5,391 nt of DNA from Pseudomonadota bacterium (GCA_023461135.1 JAEWNX010000295.1:1-5391); one strand, 5' to 3'; counted from the first letter of the stretch, positions 1 through 5,391 are shown. Numbers and translations: made by a program. Notes: generated by a model from the sequence alone, not told the origin.

Positions 1-450
1 CAGCGCCCCGTTCAACGCACCGCGATTGACGTCCGCTATCGCGACAAGCCCCGCGCCTGCCAGCCAAGCCAATTCCGCCGCCACCGCAAAGCCGATCCAA
101 TCGACCGCGATCAACGAGAACATCCAACCGCCCGCCACGCAAAGCGCGAGCGCCATTGCCAACGGCGCCGCCCGCGCGCCCAGTTCGCGCAGCGCGCCCC
201 CTCCCGCCAGAGCGCAGAGCGCGGCGAGCGCAGCAATAAGCGGAGCCGCGAACATCGACACGCCGTCCGCGGCGTGCGGCGCCACGCCCCGCAAACTCAA
301 GTCTGTCACCATTACGGCCGCGCCCGTCAACGCCAGCACAGCAACGGCCCAGCTCAAGCGCGCATGCGGGATGACGCTCGCGGCCGCTGCGCCCACGACC
401 AAAGCCGCGACCGCCGCCTGCCAGGGTTGCGCTGAAAAGAGATCGATCAC
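1..450 (-). CDS. mrpD: MrpD/NuoN-like proton-translocating antiporter subunit, N-terminal part (runs off left edge)
   Basis: Frame read directly from a GTG at 450; 150 codons stay open to base 1, so only the N-terminal part is present (relatives are usually about 500 residues). It begins MIDLFSAQPWQAAV and has a row of hydrophobic segments at roughly residues 11-30, 33-49, 66-86, 96-116 and 118-138. The stretch GWMFSLIAVDWIGFAVAAEL (residues 108-127) followed by AWLAGAGLVAIA matches the family block that reads like D-L-F-N-L-Y-V-F-F-E-L in MrpD/NuoN/NuoL. It keeps the transmembrane Glu (E126) that is essential for proton movement in this family. The channel lysines lie further left, outside the window. 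The GTG overlaps the mrpC stop as GTGA (447-450), and a GAGGG sits a few bases upstream. By family this is an inner-membrane ion-pumping subunit. MrpD versus another NuoL/M/N-type paralogue cannot be settled from this part alone; position right after mrpC favours MrpD. Confidence 0.85.
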   Translation of the reverse strand, partial: MIDLFSAQPWQAAVAALVVGAAAASVIPHARLSWAVAVLALTGAAVMVTDLSLRGVAPHAADGVSMFAAPLIAALAALCALAGGGALRELGARAAPLAMALALCVAGGWMFSLIAVDWIGFAVAAELAWLAGAGLVAIADVNRGALNGAL

Positions 451-764
451 GTTTCGAGCCCTCGCGGCTCGTCCTGCTCGTCCGCGGCGTCGAGATCGCT
501 CGTTTCAATGCTGCCATAGGCCTCGTGCAGCCGCACGGCCACGGCGGCGCCGACAACGCAATAGCCAAAGGCGATGACAACGCCCGCCAGAAGCGCAGCG
601 CTCGGCGCGCCGAGCAGCGCGAGCGCAAGTCCCGCCCCGACCAGCGCCGTCAACACCGCCGCCAGCTTCTTCAAGGCGTTGCCCGATGCGCAGGCGGCGG
701 CAGCGCCGCCCGCAACCAGCGCAATCGCCAGAGCCAGCCCAACCATGAGCGCGGGCGCCGTCAC
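447..764 (-). CDS. mrpC: MrpC/NuoK-like antiporter subunit
   Basis: A 105-residue small membrane protein with three hydrophobic segments (about residues 5-26, 33-52, 55-78) and an acidic hydrophilic tail. SGNALKKL (27-34) corresponds to the short basic loop after helix 1 of MrpC (RNxxRK-L). LLAGVVIAFG (58-67) corresponds to the family's LTAIVIGFA. VRLHEAYGSIETSDLD (77-92) matches the usual R-x-Y-x-x-x-G-T-x-D-x-D end of MrpC. Length fits the family (about 100-125). It is a NuoK-type helical subunit of the inner-membrane complex. The start is GTG at 764, chosen because it overlaps the mrpB stop as GTGA and keeps the regular junction pattern; an ATG at 746 is the alternative. No clear Shine-Dalgarno precedes it, so translation probably depends on coupling to mrpB. 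No acidic residue occurs before E81, so the helices lack the carboxylates seen in NuoK. Subunit identity rests on motif resemblance plus gene order. Confidence 0.78.
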   Translation of the reverse strand: MTAPALMVGLALAIALVAGGAAAACASGNALKKLAAVLTALVGAGLALALLGAPSAALLAGVVIAFGYCVVGAAVAVRLHEAYGSIETSDLDAADEQDEPRGLET

Positions 765-1147
765 GGCGCCGGATCGCGCATCGTCGGCGCGCGTCCGAAC
801 AGAACCGTGATGACCAGCGCGCCGCCCGCCGCCGTTACCGCGAACGACCCGGCCTCGATGAATTCACGTGCGAACATCGCGCCAGGCGCGACGGCGCCGA
901 AGGTCGCCGCGGCAAGCCCGATCGCCGCGATCAGCCGCATCAGGAACGGCGGCGCCGCCGCGCGTGCGGCCGCCGCGCCGAACACCAGTGCAAGTACGAT
1001 CAACGCAAGCAAGAAGGCCAAGCTCGCCACCAGCCCGACCGCCGAGCCCGCGGGACGCACCACTAGCAGCGTCAGCGCAAACAACACGATCAGCGGCGTG
1101 TAGAAGCGCGCCGCCGCGGCCAGCACAGTGTGCGCGCCCTCTTTCAT
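761..1147 (-). CDS. mrpB: MrpB-like antiporter subunit
   Basis: A 128-residue membrane protein with four hydrophobic stretches (about residues 8-29, 36-58, 72-92, 101-118), the topology and size of MnhB/MrpB (about 130-145). The opening AARFYTPLIVLFALTLLVV (11-29) matches the family's start (A-R-x-L-x-P-L-x-L-L-F-x-L-Y-L). The following loop, HNxPGGGFxxG in typical MrpB, is reduced here to RPAGSAVGLVAS (31-42), so the signature is degenerate. The start ATG at 1147 overlaps the upstream stop as ATGA (1144-1147). The frame is open further upstream, but that extension is arginine-rich and is simply the neighbouring gene read in another frame. No Shine-Dalgarno is visible, suggesting translational coupling. 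It is inferred to be a small membrane subunit placed between the MbhD-like and MrpC-like subunits, matching MbhF in archaeal Mbh gene clusters. Confidence 0.78.
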   Translation of the reverse strand: MKEGAHTVLAAAARFYTPLIVLFALTLLVVRPAGSAVGLVASLAFLLALIVLALVFGAAAARAAAPPFLMRLIAAIGLAAATFGAVAPGAMFAREFIEAGSFAVTAAGGALVITVLFGRAPTMRDPAP

Positions 1148-1638
1148 GCGTCGCGGCCGTCGCGTGCGCCCAGCACGCCGCGTTCGCCATACCCCAGCAG
1201 CGCGACGCACGCTGCAACCGCGGCGAACACCAGCGCAACCAAAGCAATGGAAACGCCGGCGGGCGGCGCTTGCACCGGTTGCTGAAGATCGAGCGTCGGC
1301 GCCGCCCAAAGCATCGCGGCGCCGGCGAGCGCTGCCGCGATGATGCTGAGCCACGGCAGGCGCCGCGCGCGCGGCTTAACGGCGCGGCTGGTGAGCAGCA
1401 CGCCGCCCAGCAGCAGGACGGGCACAACGGCGCCGCCGAGCAATGCAAGCGCCAGCGCGCCGTCAGCGTATCCAAGCGCGAGCATCGCAGCGGCCGCGCA
1501 CGCACACAACGCCGCAAGCGCCACGCAAGCGCTGATGAGCGAGCGCGCCGACAGCACGGCGACGGCGGCGCCCAGCCCCAGCAGCATCGCCGCAACGGCA
1601 ATCCACGACAGCATGTGAGAAACGAGTTCCGGCGTCAT
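1144..1638 (-). CDS. MbhD / MrpA C-terminal-domain-like (DUF4040-type) antiporter subunit
   Basis: A 164-residue membrane protein. Residues about 9-29, 33-54 and 60-82 are three hydrophobic helices that match the MbhD or MrpA C-terminal module. LSARSLISACVALAALCA (29-46) resembles the R-S-L-x-A-x-V-x-L region. LGYADGALALALLGGAVVPV (55-74) aligns with the family's G-A-P-D-x-A-L-T-E/Q block, keeping D59 but with A63 and L64 where T and E/Q are usual. A basic loop (84-93, VKPRARR) leads to two more helices (about 95-112 and 129-149) and a charged tail, GYGERGVLGARD (149-160). That second half sits where MbhE, or the MbhE-like end of MrpA, would be expected, but I see no clear motif. In classic Mrp systems this module is fused to the end of the large NuoL-like MrpA; here it is a separate gene. 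The start ATG at 1638 overlaps the mrpG stop as ATGA. A NuoJ-like assignment is the main alternative. Confidence 0.68.
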   Translation of the reverse strand: MTPELVSHMLSWIAVAAMLLGLGAAVAVLSARSLISACVALAALCACAAAAMLALGYADGALALALLGGAVVPVLLLGGVLLTSRAVKPRARRLPWLSIIAAALAGAAMLWAAPTLDLQQPVQAPPAGVSIALVALVFAAVAACVALLGYGERGVLGARDGRDA

Positions 1639-1985
1639 GTCGCACGCCCGCCGCGCGGATCGGGACGCGGCGCTTTGTAGGGCCCCGCCAGCGGCGCCAG
1701 CCCCGCTGCGTGCGCTGCATTCGCGGCCAATTGCGACATCGTCGGCCCGAGCGCCGCGACAAGCGCCGCCAGCAAAACCAAACGCAGCGCCACGGCGGCG
1801 TCGCCGCTGACCACCGCCAAGCCGAGAATGAACACAACCGCACCGGCGCCGTCGGCGACGCGGACGGCGTGCAAACGCGTGTAGAAATCTGGAAAGCGCA
1901 GCAGCCCCAGCGTGCCGCCGGCCATCAACGTCAGCCCGGCGACGATGAGAACGGCGCCAATCGCGGAAAGCACGATCTCCATCAT
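1635..1985 (-). CDS. mrpG: MrpG-like antiporter subunit
   Basis: A 116-residue membrane protein with three helices (about residues 4-24, 46-61, 65-82). The strongest family signature in the window is here: GLLRFPDFYTRLHAVRVADG (27-46), matching the MrpG/MnhG/PhaG block G-x-L-R-x-P-D-x-Y-x-R-L-H-A-x-x-x-A-D. LGPTMSQLAANAAHAAG (79-95) matches the usual T-A-P-V-A-A-H-x-x-A-R-A-A end of the third helix. Length is normal for the family (about 100-125). The frame extends upstream to 2132, but the start is placed at the ATG at 1985: it is preceded by GAGGAA (a good Shine-Dalgarno) and overlaps the mrpF stop as ATGA. A second ATG follows immediately at 1982, so initiation could occur at either (MM-E-I). 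It is an accessory inner-membrane subunit of the Mrp-like complex, equivalent to MbhC. Confidence 0.92.
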   Translation of the reverse strand: MMEIVLSAIGAVLIVAGLTLMAGGTLGLLRFPDFYTRLHAVRVADGAGAVVFILGLAVVSGDAAVALRLVLLAALVAALGPTMSQLAANAAHAAGLAPLAGPYKAPRPDPRGGRAT

Positions 1986-2263
1986 CGTTCCTCGCGGACC
2001 ATCGGCGCCTGGAACGTGCCCGAACGGAAAACCTTCAGGATCGCCACGTTGAGCACGAACCCGCCGAGCGCGAGGGCGAAGGCCGCATCGACGAAATCCG
2101 CCCGCCCCGCAAAGGCCGCGAAGGCTGCGCAAACGAGCGCAGCCTTGCCGATCACCGAACTTGCCGCGAGCGCCCGGTCATAGAGCGTGGGCCCCGCGTG
2201 CAAGCGCAACAGCGTGAGCGCGAGCAAAAGCGCAACGCCCGCCGCGCCGATCAGCGCAATCAT
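1982..2263 (-). CDS. mrpF: MrpF-like antiporter subunit
   Basis: A 93-residue protein with three hydrophobic helices (about residues 2-19, 33-51, 58-76), the normal size and topology of MrpF/MnhF/PhaF. The loop RLHAGPTLYDRALAASSV (20-37) carries the family's R-x-x-x-G-P-T-x-x-D-R signature, with D29 at the conserved acidic position. DFVDAAFALALGGFV (56-70) matches the third-helix block (L-D-V-A-L-V-L-A-L-L-G-F). An unusual lysine, K40, falls inside the second helix. The ATG at 2263 overlaps the mrpE stop as ATGA (2260-2263), with GGGGA seven bases upstream. By family it is a small integral subunit required for assembly or activity of the antiporter, equivalent to MbhB in archaeal clusters. 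Sodium or bile-salt export has been reported for some MrpF homologues, but nothing here shows that. Confidence 0.92.
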   Translation of the reverse strand: MIALIGAAGVALLLALTLLRLHAGPTLYDRALAASSVIGKAALVCAAFAAFAGRADFVDAAFALALGGFVLNVAILKVFRSGTFQAPMVREER

Positions 2264-2733
2264 GAGCGCGTCCCCAGCAGCGCCGACGCGCGCCGGTGCA
2301 ACGCGGTGAAAGCCGCTGTTTCTCTTGCATCCTCGTCCATCACATGCACCAGCATGCCATCGCTGTCCGTTTCGACAACGACGCTTCCCGACGCAGCGCT
2401 GATCAAATCCGCGGCCGCCGCCTTGGCGAACGGTCCGGTTGTCTCAGCGTGAACGCTCACCAAAGCGGGCTTCAACATGACGTCAGCCGCCAGCGCCGCG
2501 CGTATTGTGGACAAGGCGCCGCGCATGACGGCGCCCGCGTTCGCTGCGATCAGCGCGACAAATTGCGGTGTGGAGAACGGGGTCTTGCGCACGCCGCCTA
2601 GGCACAGCGCAGCGCCCACGCTCGCCAGCGCCGCGCCAAACACGAGGATGGCCTGATCGGCGGACGCCCAGCCTTGCGTGAGCAGCAGGCCGAGAGCGAA
2701 AAGTACAGCGAGCATCGCTGCGGCGTGAAGCAT
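2260..2733 (-). CDS. mrpE: MrpE-like antiporter subunit
   Basis: A 157-residue protein, the usual length for MrpE/MnhE/PhaE (about 155-170). Two hydrophobic segments fill residues 1-19 and 27-46; a third amphipathic stretch (57-82) follows, then a soluble C-terminal domain. DVMLKPALVSVHAETTGPFA (84-103) matches the family's L-K-P-A-L-V-x-V block, and SGSVVVETDSDGMLVHVMD (115-133) matches the small beta-rich end (G-T-x-x-V-x-x-D-G-x-x-L-x-V-H). The usual T-P-G-T turn before that strand is altered: residues 114-117 read ASGS. It appears to be the first gene of the antiporter run; the ATG at 2733 has a strong GGGGAGG ribosome site seven bases upstream. By family it is a membrane subunit needed for full assembly or activity, equivalent to MbhA. 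Confidence 0.88.
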   Translation of the reverse strand: MLHAAAMLAVLFALGLLLTQGWASADQAILVFGAALASVGAALCLGGVRKTPFSTPQFVALIAANAGAVMRGALSTIRAALAADVMLKPALVSVHAETTGPFAKAAAADLISAASGSVVVETDSDGMLVHVMDEDARETAAFTALHRRASALLGTRS

Positions 2734-2818
2734 GTATGCGCCTCCCCGCGCCGCCGGCGCGCAGGCACGAGACTTAGCCCTTCGACATCAGATTCGCCAG
2801 TTCGCCAGGCGATGCGGA
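2734..2818 (-). other. 85-base gap between the DUF2336 gene and mrpE
   Basis: The gap holds the mrpE ribosome site, a GC-rich inverted repeat CGCGCCG / CGGCGCG at 2747-2761 with no following T-run (so not a convincing terminator), and a tandem 8-mer TTCGCCAG twice at 2793-2808. I see no confident promoter, so mrpE could have its own weak promoter or be read through from the DUF2336 gene. The first 42 bases continue the DUF2336 frame without another stop up to a TAA at 2776-2774. Confidence 0.45.
2741..2747 (-). promoter_or_regulatory. Ribosome binding site of mrpE
   Basis: On the minus strand this reads GGGGAGG and ends seven bases before the ATG at 2733. It is the strongest Shine-Dalgarno in the antiporter run and fixes the mrpE start. 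The later mrpB and mrpC genes have no recognisable site, so this is probably the main ribosome entry point for the run. Confidence 0.7.
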
Positions 2819-4042
2819 CTATCCGTTGCGGTGGAACAACAGAGCGGCGTTGCGCCGCGCCAAGCGCAATTCAAGATCGGGATCGTCGAGTGTGACCGTT
2901 TCGATATGCTGCGCATCTGCGGTGAACGACCAGTTCCAGTACCGCAACACAGATTGCGCCTTTGCGGTCGCCAGCGTGTCGAACACATAAACGGCGCGGC
3001 CGAGCGAATTGTCGATCCTGTCGGGATCGCCGGGCGGACGTCCCAGCGCTTTCCACAGCGCCAAGAGCGACGGGCGCTTCAATCCAACCGCCTTGCAGAA
3101 CACGCCGATCGCTTCGCCGCCCGGATCTGCGAACACCTGTTTCGCCGTGGTTGGCTTCACGCCCGAAAGGTGCGCGATCTCGCTGACCAGCAGGCGATCG
3201 AGGCCTTGATCCGCCGCCGTCGCAAGCGCGCCTTCAAGCGATCCAAACGGGCTGCGTGCGGCCGCCGCGCGGTTACGCTGCCGGCGCTCGATCACCTGCA
3301 GCGTTTTGCGCGTGTCCGGATCCGACCAGCCTTCGGCCGCCGCAAGTGCGAACACATCGCCGAGTTCCTGGAGCAGCACGTTTCGGTCGACAGCGAAACG
3401 ACGTAAAATGTGTTGGCGCGCCTGGAAATTGGCCCACCAGAACAAGACCAGCGCTTGCGCCGACCGCAACTCGGTGCGCCCGACGATGAACTGCGCCAGG
3501 ACAGGCGCCTGGCGCGAGCGGGCGACAGCGAGATCGACACCCTGCGTCGAGAGCTTTGCGTTTTGATTGCGCAACACCGCTTCGACAACCGCCACATCTC
3601 CGGTTTGCAGCAGCGCGTCGGAGACCGGTTCGGTAAGGTGTCGCCGCCGGGCGATGGCCACCCAGTGCGAGGCGACGCCCGCGCGGATCGTCGTGATCAA
3701 GTCGGAATCGTCGAAGCCCAGGCCATGCTCCAGCAGCGGCTCGGCCACGCTGATCTCGTCACGCGCCAGATAGCGGAGCAAGGTCTTTGGCGCGTCGTTG
3801 ACGCGCACCAGCCCGGCCGCGCAACGGCGGCGAAGCTCGATGTTGCTTGTGCGCAACAAGCCCACCAGCACATCGGCGGCCAACTGGCGCTCGTGCGCGG
3901 GAATGCGGCTCTCCGGCCACGAAACAATATCGCACAGCCGTTCGATCAACGCCGTGCGCGCGCGCGGCTGATGAGCTTGGCTGAGCTCCAGCGGCGCGGG
4001 CGCGTCGCCATAATCCAGACGGGGCTGATTCGACGGCAGCAT
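2819..4042 (-). CDS. DUF2336 domain-containing protein
   Basis: A 407-residue soluble protein with no signal peptide or membrane helices. Residues about 30-190 form a series of short helical repeats of the HEAT-like kind found in DUF2336 proteins, for example LVGLLRTSNIELRRRCAAGL (59-78), LLRYLARDEISVAEPLLEHG (88-107), DLITTIRAGVASHWVAIARR (114-133) and LTEPVSDALLQTGDVAVVEA (136-155). A mid-region rich in aromatic and basic residues follows (197-220, FWWANFQARQHILRRF), then a second helical domain (about 265-365, with LSGVKPTTAKQVF and LLALWKALGRPPGDPDRID). The biochemical role of DUF2336 is unknown; an alpha-solenoid suggests protein-protein contact. The ATG at 4042 is the first start in frame but has only a weak upstream GGG. 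It ends at a TAG (2821-2819), 85 bases before mrpE and in the same direction, so co-transcription is possible. It is divergent from the MFS gene. Family call is by repeat pattern and length. Confidence 0.82.
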   Translation of the reverse strand: MLPSNQPRLDYGDAPAPLELSQAHQPRARTALIERLCDIVSWPESRIPAHERQLAADVLVGLLRTSNIELRRRCAAGLVRVNDAPKTLLRYLARDEISVAEPLLEHGLGFDDSDLITTIRAGVASHWVAIARRRHLTEPVSDALLQTGDVAVVEAVLRNQNAKLSTQGVDLAVARSRQAPVLAQFIVGRTELRSAQALVLFWWANFQARQHILRRFAVDRNVLLQELGDVFALAAAEGWSDPDTRKTLQVIERRQRNRAAAARSPFGSLEGALATAADQGLDRLLVSEIAHLSGVKPTTAKQVFADPGGEAIGVFCKAVGLKRPSLLALWKALGRPPGDPDRIDNSLGRAVYVFDTLATAKAQSVLRYWNWSFTADAQHIETVTLDDPDLELRLARRNAALLFHRNG

Positions 4043-4134
4043 TCCGACCCAAGGTCAGCACGCACCGCGTTAAGCTCCCGTCAACGCTATTGATTTGCTG
4101 GACGCAGCGCGCTCGCCCCGCCTAATCGGAGCGG
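4043..4134. promoter_or_regulatory. Divergent intergenic region with presumed promoters for the DUF2336 and MFS genes
   Basis: These 92 bases separate two divergent starts and so must hold both promoters unless the transcripts begin further inside. On the minus strand a TTGACG (4084-4079) is a good -35 candidate, but the hexamer 17 bases on reads GTGCTG, a poor -10; it would give a very short leader for the DUF2336 gene. A TTAACG lies nearby (minus strand, about 4073-4068). On the plus strand I see no convincing -35/-10 pair. No palindromic operator is evident. The region is more AT-rich around 4081-4100 than its surroundings. Confidence 0.35.
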
Positions 4135-5391
4135 ATGGACGAGGAGCGCCGCGCCGAAACGCCTGCCAAGCGCCGGGATCTCCCGGAGCTGCCGCTCTAC
4201 TACACGCTGGTCGCCCTCTACTTCTTCGCCTTCGGGATGCAGTTCGTGCTGTTTCCCTCGCTCGTGGCGTTTTCGCTCGAAGCCACGGCGGCCGGCGTGG
4301 GCCTTGCACAATCGGCGCTCTCGGCGCCCATGTTCTGCCTGTTGCTGTTCGGCGGCCTGCTCGCGGAACGCGCCAAGGCGGGCCCCACGCTGGCCACGCT
4401 GCAGATTTGCTTCGCAGTCGCTTCGCTCGTGCTGAGCGTTGTGATCGCCGCCGGCGCGCTGACCTACACAATCCTTGTAGCCTACGCCATTGTGGTCGGC
4501 GCGTGCGCGGCCTTCATGATGCCGGTGCGCGATGCAGCGCTGAACGGCGTCGTCATGCGCGAAAGCGAGCGCGGACGCCACACGCCGATCCCGACCGCCG
4601 CGGCCACAACCACGGCGGTGCAGATCGGCGCGCAGATCGCCGGCATCCTCGTGGCGCGGTTTGCCGGCGCCTCGCCCGCGCCCTTCCTCGCGCTGCAAGC
4701 GCTCGTGCTCGGAATCGGCGCCGTTGTCGCCATCTTCCTCCAGGCGCCCAAGCCGACCGGACATGAGCACACTGTCATGGGCGCGTTGCGCGACATGCGC
4801 GACGGCCTCGCCTATTCCTTCCGTAATCCGATCATGTCGCCGATGCTGATTTCGGCCGCCTACGTCGGCGTTTTCGTGATCGGCTCGTTCCAGGTGCTGT
4901 TCCCCGTCATCATCCGCGACGCGTACGGCGGGGACGCGCAATCGCAAGCCGCCCGCCTTGGCGCGGTGTTCGCGACGTTCTGGGGCGCTTCGTTCGTCTC
5001 GGCCGTCGTGCTCAGCAGACTGAAACCGCTTTCACGCCCGGGCCGCGCGCTGATCGCATCGCACATCGTCAGCGCCGCCGCGCTGTTCACGTTCGCCTTC
5101 CACAAACCGTTTCTGTGGTTCGTCGGCATCGTCGTCGTCTGGGGCCTGGCAGCCGGCGTGGCGATCTCGATGAGCCGCACCATCGTGCAGGGCGCGGCCG
5201 ATCAGCAATATCTCGGCCGCGTTCTTGCCGTGTACTCGATGGGGTTTATGGGCGGCGCGCCGATCGGCTCGGCCATCGTCGGCTTCGCGGCTGGCGAACT
5301 TGGTCCGCGCACGGCCGCGCTCATCCCTGCGACGGGACTTGCGCTGGCCGCGATCGCGCTCGCCGTGCTGACGCCGCTTTGGCGTCACGTC
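4135..5391 (+). CDS. MFS transporter (MFS_3 / EntS-like exporter family), C-terminus off the right edge
   Basis: 419 codons run open from the ATG at 4135 to the last base. A TAA at 4123-4125 closes the frame upstream, so this is the only likely start. GGAG at 4128-4131 is just three bases from the ATG, shorter than usual. After a charged N-terminus (residues 1-20) there are about twelve hydrophobic helices in two halves: roughly 23-44, 56-76, 84-106, 108-130, 155-175, 183-202, then 231-250, 272-294, 303-321, 326-346, 363-385 and 393-413. The helix 2-3 loop GGLLAERAKAGP (73-84) is the MFS signature loop in reduced form. MPVRDAALNG (129-138) corresponds to the P-x-R-x-A-x-x-x-E/G stretch of MFS_3 drug or siderophore exporters, and ADQQYLGRVLAVYSMGFMGG (355-374) to their R-G-R-V-x-x-x-Y block, followed by PIGSAIVG (376-383). 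Only a few residues are probably missing. Likely an inner-membrane proton-coupled exporter; substrate unknown. Confidence 0.9.
   Translation, partial: MDEERRAETPAKRRDLPELPLYYTLVALYFFAFGMQFVLFPSLVAFSLEATAAGVGLAQSALSAPMFCLLLFGGLLAERAKAGPTLATLQICFAVASLVLSVVIAAGALTYTILVAYAIVVGACAAFMMPVRDAALNGVVMRESERGRHTPIPTAAATTTAVQIGAQIAGILVARFAGASPAPFLALQALVLGIGAVVAIFLQAPKPTGHEHTVMGALRDMRDGLAYSFRNPIMSPMLISAAYVGVFVIGSFQVLFPVIIRDAYGGDAQSQAARLGAVFATFWGASFVSAVVLSRLKPLSRPGRALIASHIVSAAALFTFAFHKPFLWFVGIVVVWGLAAGVAISMSRTIVQGAADQQYLGRVLAVYSMGFMGGAPIGSAIVGFAAGELGPRTAALIPATGLALAAIALAVLTPLWRHV

Noticed and set aside
26..577. Plus-strand open frame of 183 codons at the left edge
   Set aside because: Alanine/serine/proline-rich antisense of the mrpD and mrpC genes, without a plausible ribosome site or motif.
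868..1680. Long plus-strand open frame of 270 codons opposite the mrpB / MbhD-like genes
   Set aside because: Its product is dominated by R, A, Q and P with no domain-like pattern. It lies opposite intact membrane-protein genes with clear motifs; long antisense frames are expected at this GC content.
1986..2132. N-terminal extension of mrpG to an upstream ATG at 2132
   Set aside because: The added 49 residues are arginine/glycine-rich, overlap mrpF in another frame and precede the family's normal start; ATG 1985 has a good ribosome site and the ATGA overlap.
2747..2761. GC-rich inverted repeat upstream of mrpE as a terminator for the DUF2336 gene
   Set aside because: The arms nearly touch (usable stem about 5 pairs) and no T-run follows on the minus strand.
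2793..2808. Tandem 8-base repeat TTCGCCAG x2
   Set aside because: Only two units, too short to call a repeat array or operator with confidence.
3410..4093. Plus-strand open frame of 227 codons opposite the DUF2336 gene
   Set aside because: Low-complexity R/A/Q-rich translation with no recognisable motif. The minus strand carries a coherent helical-repeat protein over the same bases.
4087..4947. Minus-strand open frame of 286 codons opposite the MFS gene
   Set aside because: The product is rich in R, H, E, D and G with no fold-like pattern. The plus strand encodes a regular 12-helix transporter across the whole region.

Overview
The window looks like chromosomal DNA from a high-GC (by eye about two-thirds) alphaproteobacterium. 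The support is the GC-rich third codon positions, a DUF2336-family protein (a family concentrated in Alphaproteobacteria), and Mrp-type antiporter genes in an unusual order. A Caulobacterales/Hyphomonadaceae-like host is a reasonable guess, but the sequence does not prove it.

Layout, read right to left on the minus strand. A DUF2336 gene (4042-2819) is followed after 85 bases by a tightly packed run of seven small membrane-protein genes: mrpE (2733-2260), mrpF (2263-1982), mrpG (1985-1635), an MbhD/MrpA-C-terminal-like subunit (1638-1144), mrpB (1147-761), mrpC (764-447) and the first 150 codons of an mrpD/NuoN-type subunit (450 to beyond the left edge). All six junctions in this run are the same 4-base stop/start overlap, ATGA or GTGA. 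On the plus strand, divergent from the DUF2336 gene across a 92-base gap, an almost complete major facilitator superfamily exporter gene begins at 4135 and runs off the right edge.

How the genes work together. The seven small genes encode parts of one multisubunit membrane complex of the Mrp (Mnh/Pha) cation/proton antiporter superfamily. E, F, G and the MbhD-like protein form the small-subunit module. B and C are further small membrane subunits, C being NuoK-like. D is an ion-pumping subunit related to NuoL/M/N. The order E-F-G-(A C-terminal)-B-C-D, with no large NuoL-like MrpA at the head, resembles the membrane module of archaeal Mbh/Mbs complexes more than the classic mrpABCDEFG order. 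Several family-typical residues are altered (the MrpE TPG turn, the MrpB PGGGF stretch, the acidic residue of MbhD/MrpA-C), so this is a divergent branch whose transported ion cannot be read from the sequence. The DUF2336 and MFS genes have no evident mechanistic link to the complex.

There are no RNA genes, insertion sequences, CRISPR arrays or recent-transfer signatures that I can see. No non-coding stretch exceeds about 100 bases.
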